Part shown: positions 8,592 through 17,871 of the stretch, one piece after another
Layout: each line of letters starts with the position of its first letter
Numbering within the stretch: the first letter of the stretch is position 1
Assembly (NCBI RefSeq): GCF_001078055.1
Contig: NZ_CP010777.1
Coordinates: 704,408-768,407 of the forward strand
Length of the DNA stretch: 64,000 bases
Reading direction: 5' to 3'
Source: Rufibacter radiotolerans
GTDB taxonomy: Bacteria; Bacteroidota; Bacteroidia; Cytophagales; Hymenobacteraceae
Notes under the pieces: model-generated
The model's database searches: none
Told to the model about the DNA's origin: nothing
Seen by the model: only the letters and a program-made list of their open reading frames with translations
Program-made: the position numbers and the translations under genes

Positions 8592-8609
8592 TTAAGTTGA
8601 GTAACTTAA
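8592..8609. promoter_or_regulatory. Operator-like dyad upstream of the polysaccharide locus
   Basis: TTAAGTT-GAGT-AACTTAA, a perfect 7-bp inverted repeat in an AT-rich stretch, about 40 nt upstream of the first glycosyltransferase gene. The role is inferred from position only. Confidence 0.3.
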
Positions 8610-8650
8610 CCTTCCCCTCTGTATAATGTGTTGGCCCTCATACGTATTCT

Positions 8651-9562
8651 ATGGTTTTTAAAAGCCCATATTTCAGTGTGGTGATTCCGCTTTACAACAA
8701 AGGCAGGTACGTGGCCGCCACGTTGGCGTCTGTCCTGCAACAAACCTTCACCGACTTTGAGGTAATTGTGGTAGATGACGGCTCTACAGACAATGGCCTG
8801 GAGGTGGTCCGGTCTTGCCCAGACCCCAGGGTGAGCGTGGTAGTGCAGGAGAATATGGGCGTGTCGGCGGCCCGTAACCACGGCATTAGAAGGGCTAAAA
8901 GCGACTACATTGCCTTTTTAGACGCAGACGACCTGTGGGAGCCTACTTACCTGGGAGAAATGAAGCAGCTGATGGATAGCTACCCGGGGGCAGGTTTCTA
9001 TGTCTCGGCCCATAAGATTGTAAAGAAGAGCAGGGTCTTTGACTTGCCCTACACCCTGGCAGAGGGAGCTATAGAAAACTACTTTAAAACCGAACTGGAG
9101 GAAAGTATCACCCGTCTTTCGGCCACGGTAGTGCCACGCGCCATCTGTGAACAGGTAGGTGGTTTCCCTCAGGGCATGGTAAGTGGCGAGGACAGTTATT
9201 TCTGCGGCAGCATTGCCATTAGGCACCCGGTAGTGTTTACGCCTAAAGTGCTGGCGGTCTATAACCAGCAATACAGTGGCATAAAGGACCGGCACTTTAG
9301 AGGAGACTCCTGCTCAGAGAAATGGTTTGATCTGGTGGAAGCCGGAGATTTCTACCGCAATGAGTTTATTGCCAGCAAGGTGATTAAGGCCGGGATCAGG
9401 AGTGCGCTGTCGCTGCAAAAAGAGAAAAGCCGTGAAATTGAGGCGAAGTCTTCTTTCACCACGCTGTTCAGGAAGAAATGGAATTACCTGTACTTCTTAA
9501 ACCGGATGCCGTCCTCTACCATTAACCTATACAAAGAGATAAAGCCGTACTTGAGTTTTTAA
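8651..9562 (+). CDS. Family 2 glycosyltransferase
   Basis: 303 residues. The GT-A fold begins at once with FSVVIPLYNKGRYVAATLAS; VVDDGSTDNG (residues 41-50) is the nucleotide-binding segment and FLDADD (about 89-94) the metal-binding DXD motif. A GEDSYFCG segment follows near the acceptor site. It transfers a sugar from a nucleotide donor to a growing glycan at the cytoplasmic side. It is the first gene of the polysaccharide locus, separated by 176 bp from the ABC permease gene. Donor and linkage cannot be predicted. Confidence 0.9.
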   Translation: MVFKSPYFSVVIPLYNKGRYVAATLASVLQQTFTDFEVIVVDDGSTDNGLEVVRSCPDPRVSVVVQENMGVSAARNHGIRRAKSDYIAFLDADDLWEPTYLGEMKQLMDSYPGAGFYVSAHKIVKKSRVFDLPYTLAEGAIENYFKTELEESITRLSATVVPRAICEQVGGFPQGMVSGEDSYFCGSIAIRHPVVFTPKVLAVYNQQYSGIKDRHFRGDSCSEKWFDLVEAGDFYRNEFIASKVIKAGIRSALSLQKEKSREIEAKSSFTTLFRKKWNYLYFLNRMPSSTINLYKEIKPYLSF

Positions 9563-9738
9563 GTCTCTTTATACTATTTTAAAAAATATACGTATAGTAC
9601 CAAGTTGTCTTGATTTTTTGTAGATCTCAGGACCTTCCTGCTCTCCCCGGCAATCAATACTAATGCAGGCCAAATGCAGCTATTGCTATTGTAGGCACCC
9701 TGACGCTTGAAACTACCGCCACCACCAACCTCTTCTCT

Positions 9739-10593
9739 ATGCCAGCCGCTTCTTCTAAATGGGATTGGGAGATCAACAACAAAACCACGTTCTGGAGCCA
9801 TAGCGCGCAGGAACTGTGGGCCTACCGGCATTTGCTGGCGGGGTTGGTGAAGCGCTACTTCCTGCTCCATTACAACCAAACCGTGCTGGGGCCGCTCTGG
9901 ATCCTTTTCCAACCCATTCTTACCCTGGTCACCTATGTATTGGTGTTCAATAAACTGGTAGGCATCTCTACCGGTGGCTTACCGCCCGTGGTTTTCTATG
10001 CCTCCGGCATTGTGCTCTGGAATTTCTTCAGCGACGGTTTTACGGGTACCTCCAACACCTTCAGGGAGAACATTCAACTCTTCAGTAAGGTGTATTTCCC
10101 CAGAATCATTATGCCGCTTTCTGTGGTGAGCACGCAGTTCCTGCGCTTTTTGCTGCAATTGGTGATGTTTCTGGGAGTGCTAGTCTATTACAGCGTTGTG
10201 GTGGGGTTTGACTTCGGGGTCACCTGGAACATTGTTTGGTTGCCCTTGGCGGTGGCCCTCATTGGGCTGTTTGCATTGGGCCTGGGCCTGCTGTTTTCAG
10301 TGCTTACAGCCAAGTACCGTGATATCACCAACCTGGTTACCCTGGGCGTACGGCTGCTCATGTTTGTCACGCCGGTCATTTACCCCGTGGAAACCATACC
10401 TGAAAAGCTTAGATGGATAGTGCAGCTGAACCCGCTTACCTCTTTGTTTGAATTGTTCAGGCTGTCTTTGTTAGGGCAGGGGGTGGTTACGCCGTTGCAA
10501 TTGCTTTACAGTTTTACCGTAACTGGGCTGGTCTTGCTGGGGGCGCTGCTGTTCTTTAATAAACAGGGGGATAGGTTGATAGATGTAGTATAA
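9739..10593 (+). CDS. wzm: Polysaccharide ABC exporter permease (Wzm-like, ABC-2 type)
   Basis: 284 residues with about six membrane segments. It begins with a cytoplasmic WSHSAQELWAYRHLLAGLVKR amphipathic region, then LHYNQTVLGPLWILFQP, which is characteristic of O-antigen/teichoic-acid type ABC-2 permeases. AKYRDITNLV and the MFVTPVIYPVETIP stretch near the fifth segment are also family hallmarks. It forms the channel that moves a lipid-linked polysaccharide across the inner membrane with the ATPase encoded 15 nt downstream. The product is not known. Confidence 0.92.
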   Translation: MPAASSKWDWEINNKTTFWSHSAQELWAYRHLLAGLVKRYFLLHYNQTVLGPLWILFQPILTLVTYVLVFNKLVGISTGGLPPVVFYASGIVLWNFFSDGFTGTSNTFRENIQLFSKVYFPRIIMPLSVVSTQFLRFLLQLVMFLGVLVYYSVVVGFDFGVTWNIVWLPLAVALIGLFALGLGLLFSVLTAKYRDITNLVTLGVRLLMFVTPVIYPVETIPEKLRWIVQLNPLTSLFELFRLSLLGQGVVTPLQLLYSFTVTGLVLLGALLFFNKQGDRLIDVV

Positions 10594-10607
10594 GCCAGAA
10601 AAGAGCC

Positions 10608-11885
10608 ATGCCGGAAACCGTGATCAAAGTAGAGCATCTGTACAAGATGTACCGCCTGGGTACTATTGGCACAGGTACGTTCCGGCGCGACGTGCATCGG
10701 TGGTTTTCTACGGTCCTGTTAAAAAAAGAAGATCCGTTCAATCCTTTGGCGGACACCGGCGGACCCGCCTCCAATGCTTCTATTCTAGCCCTGCAAGACA
10801 TCAACTTTGAGGTAAAGCACGGGGAAGTCATTGGCATCATTGGCAGCAATGGCTCCGGGAAATCTACCTTACTTAAAATTATTTCACGTATTGTACGCCC
10901 TACCCAGGGTACCGTGAAAGGCAAAGGCAAAGTAAGCAGCCTGCTGGAGGTGGGCACCGGTTTCCACCAGGACCTGACCGGCCGGGAGAACATCTACATA
11001 AGTGGGTACATCCTGGGTATGAGTAAGGAGGAGATCAGACGCAAATTTGATGAGATTGTCGCCTTCTCTGGGGTAGAGCAGTTTATAGACACGCCCGTGA
11101 AACGGTATTCTTCCGGCATGTATGTGCGCCTGGCCTTTGCCGTGGCCGCCCACCTGGAGCCAGACATTCTTATTGTAGATGAGGTACTGGCCGTAGGTGA
11201 CGCCGATTTCCAGAAAAAGTGCCTGGGCAAGATGCGGGAGGTGTCTCAGGCCGAAGGCCGCACCATCTTATTTGTAAGCCACAGCATGCAAGCCATCAAA
11301 AACCTATGTGACAAGGCGCTTTGGCTTAATAAGGGGCAATTGCAGGCGTTTGGCGGCGTAGGGACCGTGGTCAATAAATACCTGACCAACTCCCAACACA
11401 CCAATTTTAAACAATACTGGCCAACGCCAGAGGAGGCTCCCGGCAACGGGTGGGTACGGATAAAGTCAGTGGAGTTGGTTCCGCAGTTGGCGCACCCTGA
11501 AGATCCCTTAGACATCAGGGTTCCGCTCACGGTCAGGTTTCAATTCTGGTGCCTGAAGGAAAACGTGGTGCTCAGCGCAGGGCTCCTTCTTTTTACCTCC
11601 GCCGGCGAATGCGTGTTTGACGTGCCGTCTCCTACCACCCTTAGCCAGGTAGGCCTCATGGAGGGAGAGTGCACCATTCCCGGAGATTTTTTGAATGACG
11701 GCTCTTATTATATCTCCCTCAATTTTGTGAAAGACACCTCGGTGCCCTTGTTTGATTTTGAGGAGTGCCTCTCTTTTGACCTGGAAGATTACCGGGGCAA
11801 CATACAATGGTATGGCAAATGGTGGGGATCGGTGCGGCCCAAACTCCCGTTTCTGTTAAAGCAATCTGAAATGGTCCTGGAATAA
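10608..11885 (+). CDS. wzt: Polysaccharide ABC exporter ATPase with Wzt-type C-terminal domain
   Basis: 425 residues. The ATPase domain (about 1-245) has Walker A GSNGSGKST, signature YSSGMYVRLAFAVAAH, Walker B ILIVDEVLAVGD and switch His in FVSHSM. The C-terminal 160 residues form a separate beta-rich domain (VRIKSVELVP, LTVRFQFW, DLEDYRGNIQWYG) matching the Wzt carbohydrate-binding module. Family knowledge: that module recognises a finished, capped polysaccharide and licenses export. It is placed 15 nt after the permease and 12 nt before the next glycosyltransferase, so all are in one operon. Confidence 0.93.
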   Translation: MPETVIKVEHLYKMYRLGTIGTGTFRRDVHRWFSTVLLKKEDPFNPLADTGGPASNASILALQDINFEVKHGEVIGIIGSNGSGKSTLLKIISRIVRPTQGTVKGKGKVSSLLEVGTGFHQDLTGRENIYISGYILGMSKEEIRRKFDEIVAFSGVEQFIDTPVKRYSSGMYVRLAFAVAAHLEPDILIVDEVLAVGDADFQKKCLGKMREVSQAEGRTILFVSHSMQAIKNLCDKALWLNKGQLQAFGGVGTVVNKYLTNSQHTNFKQYWPTPEEAPGNGWVRIKSVELVPQLAHPEDPLDIRVPLTVRFQFWCLKENVVLSAGLLLFTSAGECVFDVPSPTTLSQVGLMEGECTIPGDFLNDGSYYISLNFVKDTSVPLFDFEECLSFDLEDYRGNIQWYGKWWGSVRPKLPFLLKQSEMVLE

Positions 11886-11896
11886 ATCTAACGCCT

Positions 11897-13168
11897 ATGG
11901 AAACGCAGTACACCTATCAGATCCGGCATATTCAGTTGCAGCAGCCTTTGTCTCTTCCTGCGCTGGAGGAAGACCGGGGAGGGCAATACCTGGTGTACTG
12001 GTGGCAGTCCATCCCGTTGGGCCACTTGTTCCTGGAGCCAGGTACCGTGCTTTCTTTTCAGGAGTACCAGGAGCGGGTCTTATACGCGGTCAGGCCTTCC
12101 CTGGAATTTTATGCCCAGCGGAGTCTGGTTTCTGTACCTGAAAAACCAAATGGATTGCCCTTGCAACCCCTGACAGACTGGGTTAATGACCTGGAGGTCG
12201 TCTTGCAAGATTTCTTGCCAGAGACGCTGCCTGACCAGGTACCTGTTTCAGTGGTGATCTGCACCTGTAACAGGCCTCAGCAATTGGCGCAGTGCCTGGA
12301 GCGTTTTACGCACTTAGCGTGCCTGCCCCAGGAGTTACTAGTGGTAGACAATGCCCCAAAAGATGACGCAACCAAAGAAGTGGTCCGGCAATTTGCGGGG
12401 GTACGGTACGTGCGGGAGCCCCAGGTAGGATTAGATGTGGCCAGAAATACCGGGGCGCGGCTGGCCCATTACCCGGTGGTGGCCTTTGTAGATGATGATG
12501 TGACCATCCATGAGGCGTGGCTGTACCAGGTCTGGGAAACCTTTCAGGACCCTAAGGTAGCAGCCATGACAGGCCTTGTCTTAGCCGCCGAGTTAAAGTC
12601 TGAGGCCCAGTGCATCTTTGAGAAGCACTGGAGCTTTAACCGCGGTTTTCTGGATAAAACGTTTGAGGCAGAGTTCTTCCGGTCTACTTTCAGGAAGGGC
12701 CCGCCGGTCTGGAAAATTGGGGCCGGGGCTAATATGGCCTTCCGGAAGTCTGTGTTTGAAGACGTAGGGTATTTTGATGAATTACTGGATGCCGGGGCGG
12801 CCGGCTGTAACGGCGATTCTGAGATGTGGTACCGTATTCTGGCCAAAGGACACACCATTCACTATAACCCCAGAGCCGTGGTTTTCCATGCGCACCGTGA
12901 AGGGGTTCAGGAGTTAAAGAGACAGATTTTTAACTACATGCGGGGCCATACGGTGGCTGCCCTGGTGCAACGCCAGCACCAACGGGCCGGCTACCTGAAA
13001 TACCTTATCAAGTTGTTTGTGGTTTCCTACAGCCGGTCTGCCGTTAAGGGTTTCCCTGCATATAATTTTAGATACAGAACCCTTTGGGCTCAGATTACCG
13101 GGGTAGTGGCGGGCTTTGGGTTTTACCTTAAGCACAAAGTAAGCCAGGGAAAAATCACCATGAAGTAA
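11897..13168 (+). CDS. Family 2 glycosyltransferase with N-terminal extension
   Basis: 423 residues. The first about 110 residues (starting METQYTYQIRHIQLQQPLSL) are not part of the catalytic fold and are not recognised. The GT-A domain starts at VPVSVVICTCNRPQQL. LVVDNAPKDD is the nucleotide-binding region and FVDDDV (about residue 198) the DXD-type motif; GANMAFRKSVFEDVG and GDSEMWYRIL follow near the acceptor site. It is the third gene of the exporter operon and its stop is separated by one base from the next start, so translation is probably coupled. Donor unknown. Confidence 0.88.
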   Translation: METQYTYQIRHIQLQQPLSLPALEEDRGGQYLVYWWQSIPLGHLFLEPGTVLSFQEYQERVLYAVRPSLEFYAQRSLVSVPEKPNGLPLQPLTDWVNDLEVVLQDFLPETLPDQVPVSVVICTCNRPQQLAQCLERFTHLACLPQELLVVDNAPKDDATKEVVRQFAGVRYVREPQVGLDVARNTGARLAHYPVVAFVDDDVTIHEAWLYQVWETFQDPKVAAMTGLVLAAELKSEAQCIFEKHWSFNRGFLDKTFEAEFFRSTFRKGPPVWKIGAGANMAFRKSVFEDVGYFDELLDAGAAGCNGDSEMWYRILAKGHTIHYNPRAVVFHAHREGVQELKRQIFNYMRGHTVAALVQRQHQRAGYLKYLIKLFVVSYSRSAVKGFPAYNFRYRTLWAQITGVVAGFGFYLKHKVSQGKITMK

Positions 13169-13169
13169 G

Positions 13170-14798
13170 ATGCCGGAAGAAACTACACTCTCGGGTCAGC
13201 CTTTGGTATCGGTTATTATTCCGTGCTATAACCAGGGCCGGTTCCTGCCCAAGGCCATTGAGAGTGTGCTGCGGCAGAGTTACCGGCGTACAGAGGTTGT
13301 GGTGGTGAATGACGGGTCTTCTGACCAAACGGAGGAAATAGCAAAGGCATACCCTGGCGTAACGTATGTCTACCAGAAAAACCAGGGCTTGCCCAGCGCC
13401 AGGAATACGGGCATAGTCAACAGCAAAGGAGAGTTTCTGCTGTTCTTGGACTCAGACGACTGGCTTTATCCCAAAGGGATTGAAGCCAGTGTGCAGGCCT
13501 TGTTAGCGCAACCGGAAGCAGCGTTTGTGTCTGGTACGTTTGATGCTTTTTACATGGACGAGCATGCAATAAAGGAAGGAATGGTGCCGGTAACAGACAA
13601 TCATTACTGCCAGTTGCTGCAAGGAAACTACATAGGCATGGTGGCAACGGTCCTTTTCCGGAGGAAGGTATTGGAGGAGTTTTGGTTTAACCCGGCCTTA
13701 AAGAACTGCGAGGATTATGACCTCTACCTTAGAATTGCCAGGGAATACCCGGTCTATCATCACTTGCAGAAAATAGCAGTGTATAGGTTTCATTCCGCCA
13801 ACATGTCATCTAACATCCCTAAAATGCTGCAAGGGGCTTTAGATACTATAAAACGGCAAAAGGCCGGGCTAAGAACTGTTCAAGAAAAGAAGGCTTATAA
13901 CAAGGGACGGCTGTCCTGGAAGAAATATTATTGCAAAGAACTATATGAATACCTTAAAAAAACGAAAACGCCGGCCACCGCCGAAATGCTTTCTGCTTTT
14001 TTAAGACATAGACCTCAATATCTCCTACAATATTCTATTAAAGCCAACAAAGCCATGCTAAGGACTCAAGTAAAGAAATTGGTGCCAGCCTCCTGGTTAC
14101 GGTACTTATACAGAGGAAACCTTTTGAAAAACTACCTTCCTCCGGTTGGGCATGTAGATTTTGGTGATTTCGCCCTGACCAGGCCCTTCAGCAGGCAATT
14201 TGGCTATGATAGAGGCGGGCCTATTGACCGGTATTACATTGAGCGTTTTCTGGAGCAGGAGTCAGCGGGTATAACCGGACGGGTTCTGGAAATAGGCGAC
14301 AATGAATATACCTTGCGGTTTGGTGGCACGCGAGTTACCCAGAGTGATATCCTGCATGTAGATGAAACCAATCCAAAGGCCACCTTCATCGCAGACATCA
14401 GCCATGCCCCGCAAATCCCGGATAACAGCTTTGATTGTATTCTGCTCACGCAAACCCTGCACCTGATCTATGACTTTATGGGCGCGCTAAAAACGTGTCA
14501 CCGTATCTTGAAACCAGGCGGGAAACTGCTCATGACGGTGCCCGGTATTACACCCATAGACCATGGGGAATGGAAGGAGATCTGGTACTGGGCCTTCACA
14601 GATAAATCTGTAAAACGAATGATGGCAGACTCCTTCCCGAACGGGGGTGTTCATATTTCTACCTATGGCAACGTGTTTGCGGCCAGCGCCTTTCTGTATG
14701 GCATGGGTCTGCCCGAAGTGCCGGTAGAGAAACTGGAGGTTCAGGATCCTCAGTTTCAGGTAACCGTGGCGGTAAAGGCAGTGAAGGCGGCTCTATGA
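13170..14798 (+). CDS. Bifunctional family 2 glycosyltransferase / SAM-dependent methyltransferase
   Basis: 542 residues with two catalytic halves. Residues about 12-230 are a GT-A domain (VSVIIPCYNQGRFLPKAIES, VVNDGSSDQT, FLDSDDW near 93). Residues about 355-540 are a class I methyltransferase: VLEIGDNEYTL is the SAM-binding glycine region in altered form, DNSFDCILLTQTLHL the motif after the second strand, and ILKPGGKLLMTVPG the canonical later motif. It would add a sugar and methylate sugar or chain. Its stop overlaps the deacetylase start (ATGA). Because the exporter ATPase has a Wzt C-domain, a chain-capping methyl group is an attractive inference. Confidence 0.85.
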   Translation: MPEETTLSGQPLVSVIIPCYNQGRFLPKAIESVLRQSYRRTEVVVVNDGSSDQTEEIAKAYPGVTYVYQKNQGLPSARNTGIVNSKGEFLLFLDSDDWLYPKGIEASVQALLAQPEAAFVSGTFDAFYMDEHAIKEGMVPVTDNHYCQLLQGNYIGMVATVLFRRKVLEEFWFNPALKNCEDYDLYLRIAREYPVYHHLQKIAVYRFHSANMSSNIPKMLQGALDTIKRQKAGLRTVQEKKAYNKGRLSWKKYYCKELYEYLKKTKTPATAEMLSAFLRHRPQYLLQYSIKANKAMLRTQVKKLVPASWLRYLYRGNLLKNYLPPVGHVDFGDFALTRPFSRQFGYDRGGPIDRYYIERFLEQESAGITGRVLEIGDNEYTLRFGGTRVTQSDILHVDETNPKATFIADISHAPQIPDNSFDCILLTQTLHLIYDFMGALKTCHRILKPGGKLLMTVPGITPIDHGEWKEIWYWAFTDKSVKRMMADSFPNGGVHISTYGNVFAASAFLYGMGLPEVPVEKLEVQDPQFQVTVAVKAVKAAL

Positions 14799-15811
14799 TT
14801 ACAGCCAGGCTAAAGAGGTTTGCTAATGAGCTATTCAACCCCAGCGCTGTGGTGCTGATGTACCATAGAGTTGTAGAACCTGACCAGGATGTCTGGAATA
14901 TCCAGGTCAGCCCCGAAAGGTTTGAACAGCAACTGAAATTCCTGAAGTCAAAATATAGGGTGTTACCGGTAGCAGAGGTGGTAGAAAACGTGCAGAAGAA
15001 AACCCTGAAAAGAAGAACCATCGCCATCACTTTTGACGATGGGTATATTGATAATTATCTGGTGGCCAAACCATTGTTGGAGAAATACGGGTTGCCGGCT
15101 ACTTTTTTTGTGACCTCCGGGAATATTGGGAAAGAAGAAGAATTCTGGTGGGATTCGCTGCAGCAGTTGATTCTGAATAGCCCGCATTTGCCTTCCCTAT
15201 TTTCCATGCATTTTGGCGAAAACAGGCTGGAAACGGATTTAAGAGGCGAAGAGCATTTAACACAGGCTTTGCAAGAAAAGCACCAGGGCTGGAAGGCCTA
15301 CCTGGAAACTCCGGTAAGCAGAAGGTCTCACCTTTTTCTGCAGCTCTGGGAACAGTTGCGGCCGCTACAGCCGGAAGAACAGCAGGCACGGTTGCAGGAA
15401 ATTAGATCCTGGGCCGGGGTAGAGCAGCATGACAGGCAAGAAAACCGGAGCATGAATAGGGCGCAGCTCCAGGATTTAGCCCGCCACCGACTTTTTGAAG
15501 TTGGCGGCCACACTGTTGCCCATGCGTTTCTGCCTGCCCACCCAAAAGAAAGGCAACTGCAGGAGCTTCAGGCAAACAAGGAATTCTTGGCTCAGGTACA
15601 AGGGTACTCTGTAGACGTTTTTTCCTACCCGTACGGCGGGGTAAACGAAGAGACAGAGCAAGCAGTGCGGGAGGCTGGCTTTAAAGCAGCTTTCACTACC
15701 CATGAGAGGGCTCTCACCAACCACACAACAAACCCGTTCCTACTGGGGCGGGTCCAGGTAAAGAATCTGGGGGGAAAGGAATTCAACTGGTTATTGGAGT
15801 ATCCTAGGTAA
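14795..15811 (+). CDS. Polysaccharide deacetylase (NodB/CE4 family)
   Basis: 338 residues. The NodB homology domain shows AVVLMYHRV, then the catalytic ITFDDGYIDNY (about residues 77-87), GLPATFFVTSGNIG, and the zinc-binding GGHTVAHAFL (His-X3-His, about 237-243), then VFSYPYGG. A helical insert (about 135-215) separates the two metal-binding motifs. The enzyme removes N- or O-acetyl groups from a polysaccharide. There is no signal peptide, so a cytoplasmic or membrane-edge step is likely. It overlaps the fusion gene by four bases (ATGA) within the operon. Confidence 0.88.
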   Translation: MITARLKRFANELFNPSAVVLMYHRVVEPDQDVWNIQVSPERFEQQLKFLKSKYRVLPVAEVVENVQKKTLKRRTIAITFDDGYIDNYLVAKPLLEKYGLPATFFVTSGNIGKEEEFWWDSLQQLILNSPHLPSLFSMHFGENRLETDLRGEEHLTQALQEKHQGWKAYLETPVSRRSHLFLQLWEQLRPLQPEEQQARLQEIRSWAGVEQHDRQENRSMNRAQLQDLARHRLFEVGGHTVAHAFLPAHPKERQLQELQANKEFLAQVQGYSVDVFSYPYGGVNEETEQAVREAGFKAAFTTHERALTNHTTNPFLLGRVQVKNLGGKEFNWLLEYPR

Positions 15812-15827
15812 GCAAAAGGAGCTGGTT

Positions 15828-16757
15828 ATGGAAAACAGTCATCAACCCCTGGTCTCAGTCATCATTCCGTTTTATAATGATGAAAGATTTATAAGAGAAG
15901 CCATTGAAAGTGTGCTTAACCAAACCTATACCCAATGGGAAATACTGTTGGTAGACGATGGCTCTACCCAAAACAGTATAGATATAGCCCAAGGATATGC
16001 GGACAGGTTCCCAGCTAAAATAAAGTATTTGGAACATGAGGGGCACAAGAATAAAGGGGTGTCCGCGAGCAGAAACTTGGGTATGCGGCAGGCCATGGGA
16101 GAACTATTTGCCTTTTTAGACGCAGACGATGTCTGGTTACCGCAGAAGCTGGCAAACGGAGTTGCCATTTTTCAGGAACACCCAGAAATCGGCTTGCTCG
16201 GGGAGGCATCAGAATACTGGTATAACTGGGAGGACAATGGAAAAGAGAATAAAGTGGTACCTGTGGGAGTATCGGCGGATAGGGTTTTCCAGCCCTATGA
16301 ACTTTCTCGGGTCCTTTACCCTCTTCTCCCTAACCCTTCTCCCTGCCCCTCGGCGTTAATGATCTCCAGGGAAGCATTTATCCGGTCAGGGGGCTTTGAA
16401 GAATCTTTCACCAAGGAAAACCAGTTGTATGAAGATCAGGCCTTTTTAAGTAAAATCTACCTGCAGGAAAGGGTCTATATTTCATCTTGCTGTTTTAACC
16501 TCTACCGGAAGCGTGTTGGGTCTATAGAGGAAAGTGTGAAGGCCACGGGGAAATACCACCAGGTGCGGCAATATTTCCTGGAATGGTTTGAGGGCTATTT
16601 ACAGAAAAAGCATATCCAAGACCCCACCATCACTGCCTTATTGGAGACAGCCCTCATGCCTTACCGTCACCCGGGTAAGTATTTTTTAACCCATACGCTG
16701 CCCAAAGGAGTAAGAAAAGCCGTCAAGAGAGGCATGCGTAAACTTAGTATAACCTGA
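15828..16757 (+). CDS. Family 2 glycosyltransferase
   Basis: 309 residues: VSVIIPFYNDERFIREAIES, VDDGSTQNS and AFLDADDVW (about 95-103) mark the GT-A fold. YEDQAFLSKIYL later corresponds to the acceptor-side ED motif. An AAGGAG sequence about 7 nt before the ATG is one of the few Shine-Dalgarno-like sites in the window. The stop TGA shares its last base with the next ATG (TGATG), so translational coupling is expected. Donor and acceptor unknown. Confidence 0.9.
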   Translation: MENSHQPLVSVIIPFYNDERFIREAIESVLNQTYTQWEILLVDDGSTQNSIDIAQGYADRFPAKIKYLEHEGHKNKGVSASRNLGMRQAMGELFAFLDADDVWLPQKLANGVAIFQEHPEIGLLGEASEYWYNWEDNGKENKVVPVGVSADRVFQPYELSRVLYPLLPNPSPCPSALMISREAFIRSGGFEESFTKENQLYEDQAFLSKIYLQERVYISSCCFNLYRKRVGSIEESVKATGKYHQVRQYFLEWFEGYLQKKHIQDPTITALLETALMPYRHPGKYFLTHTLPKGVRKAVKRGMRKLSIT

Positions 16758-17854
16758 TGGCGGCGATTACTGTCTTGATGCCGGTCTACAATGCTGAAAA
16801 ATTCCTGGCTGCCGCCATGGAAAGCATTTTGCAGCAGACGTTGCCTGATTTTGAATTCCTGATCATTGATGACGGGTCTACAGACAGGAGCGTGGCCATT
16901 ATTGAGTCTTTTACTGATCCCCGCATCCGGTTTTACCAGAATGAGCAGAACCTGGGCATTACCGCCACCCTCAACAAAGGCATTGACCTGGCCACCACCC
17001 AACTCATTGCCCGCATGGATGCCGATGATGTAAGTTCCCCATACCGGTTGCAGAAACAATATGAGTACCTAACGGCGAACCCAGACTGCGCCATGGTCTC
17101 TTCCCTGGTGCGGGTAATCACCGAAGACGGAAAGTTGGTGAGGCAGGACAAATTCAAGAGCGAGCACTTTTACTATAACCTCACCTTTATCTGCTGGATC
17201 TATCACCCCACGGTCATGTACCGCAAGCAAGCTGTGCAGACAGTAGGCAAATACTCCGCGCCCTACGCAGAAGACTATGAGTTGTTCTGGCAACTCTCCC
17301 GCCAATTTAAGATATACAACCTGCCTGAGGTGCTGCTGGATTACCGGGTAACCTCTCAAAGTCTGCACCAGGTCTTGAAAAAGCAGGAATACCAACAGGC
17401 ACAACGGCAGCAAATTCTCCGTAACCTAAGGTACTACGTGGGGGAAACGTACAACCTGCCGGCCAGTTTCTTAGAATGCCTGCAGCACAATTTCCTGCCC
17501 CTTGAAAAAGAAAATAAGGTAATGAGCATCACGGCCTGCGTCAAGGAACTGGATTTCATTACCTCATGCATTCTGGCCAAGGAGAATGTGAACCGGCAAC
17601 CGGAAGACATTCAAAAAGCTGCCATCTACAAAAAACGGTTCATGGTGGCACACTTCCTGAAACGGCTGCCCTGGTATAAAAGCCTCTACCTGTTATTGAG
17701 AGCGTTTACGCTAAAAGGCCTGCTGCAATTCTTCAGGACCATCTGGCGCGAGAACCGGGAAGCCAAACGCGCAATGTCTGCTCCTTTGCAGGAAGCCGAA
17801 ATGCAGCAAAGGGTACACCTTCCCTTCCCGGAAAAGCAAAACGCCTCTGTCTGA
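16757..17854 (+). CDS. Family 2 glycosyltransferase
   Basis: 365 residues: ITVLMPVYNAEKFLAAAMES, IDDGSTDRS and IARMDADDVS (about 85-94, the DXD region) define the GT-A fold. AEDYELFWQLS is the acceptor-side motif. A helical C-terminal tail of about 120 residues, with basic patches (RENREAKRA), could sit at the membrane. The start is fused to the stop of the preceding glycosyltransferase. A 17-nt gap leads to the next gene. Confidence 0.9.
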   Translation: MAAITVLMPVYNAEKFLAAAMESILQQTLPDFEFLIIDDGSTDRSVAIIESFTDPRIRFYQNEQNLGITATLNKGIDLATTQLIARMDADDVSSPYRLQKQYEYLTANPDCAMVSSLVRVITEDGKLVRQDKFKSEHFYYNLTFICWIYHPTVMYRKQAVQTVGKYSAPYAEDYELFWQLSRQFKIYNLPEVLLDYRVTSQSLHQVLKKQEYQQAQRQQILRNLRYYVGETYNLPASFLECLQHNFLPLEKENKVMSITACVKELDFITSCILAKENVNRQPEDIQKAAIYKKRFMVAHFLKRLPWYKSLYLLLRAFTLKGLLQFFRTIWRENREAKRAMSAPLQEAEMQQRVHLPFPEKQNASV

Positions 17855-17871
17855 TTTCTACCAGCCGCTCT

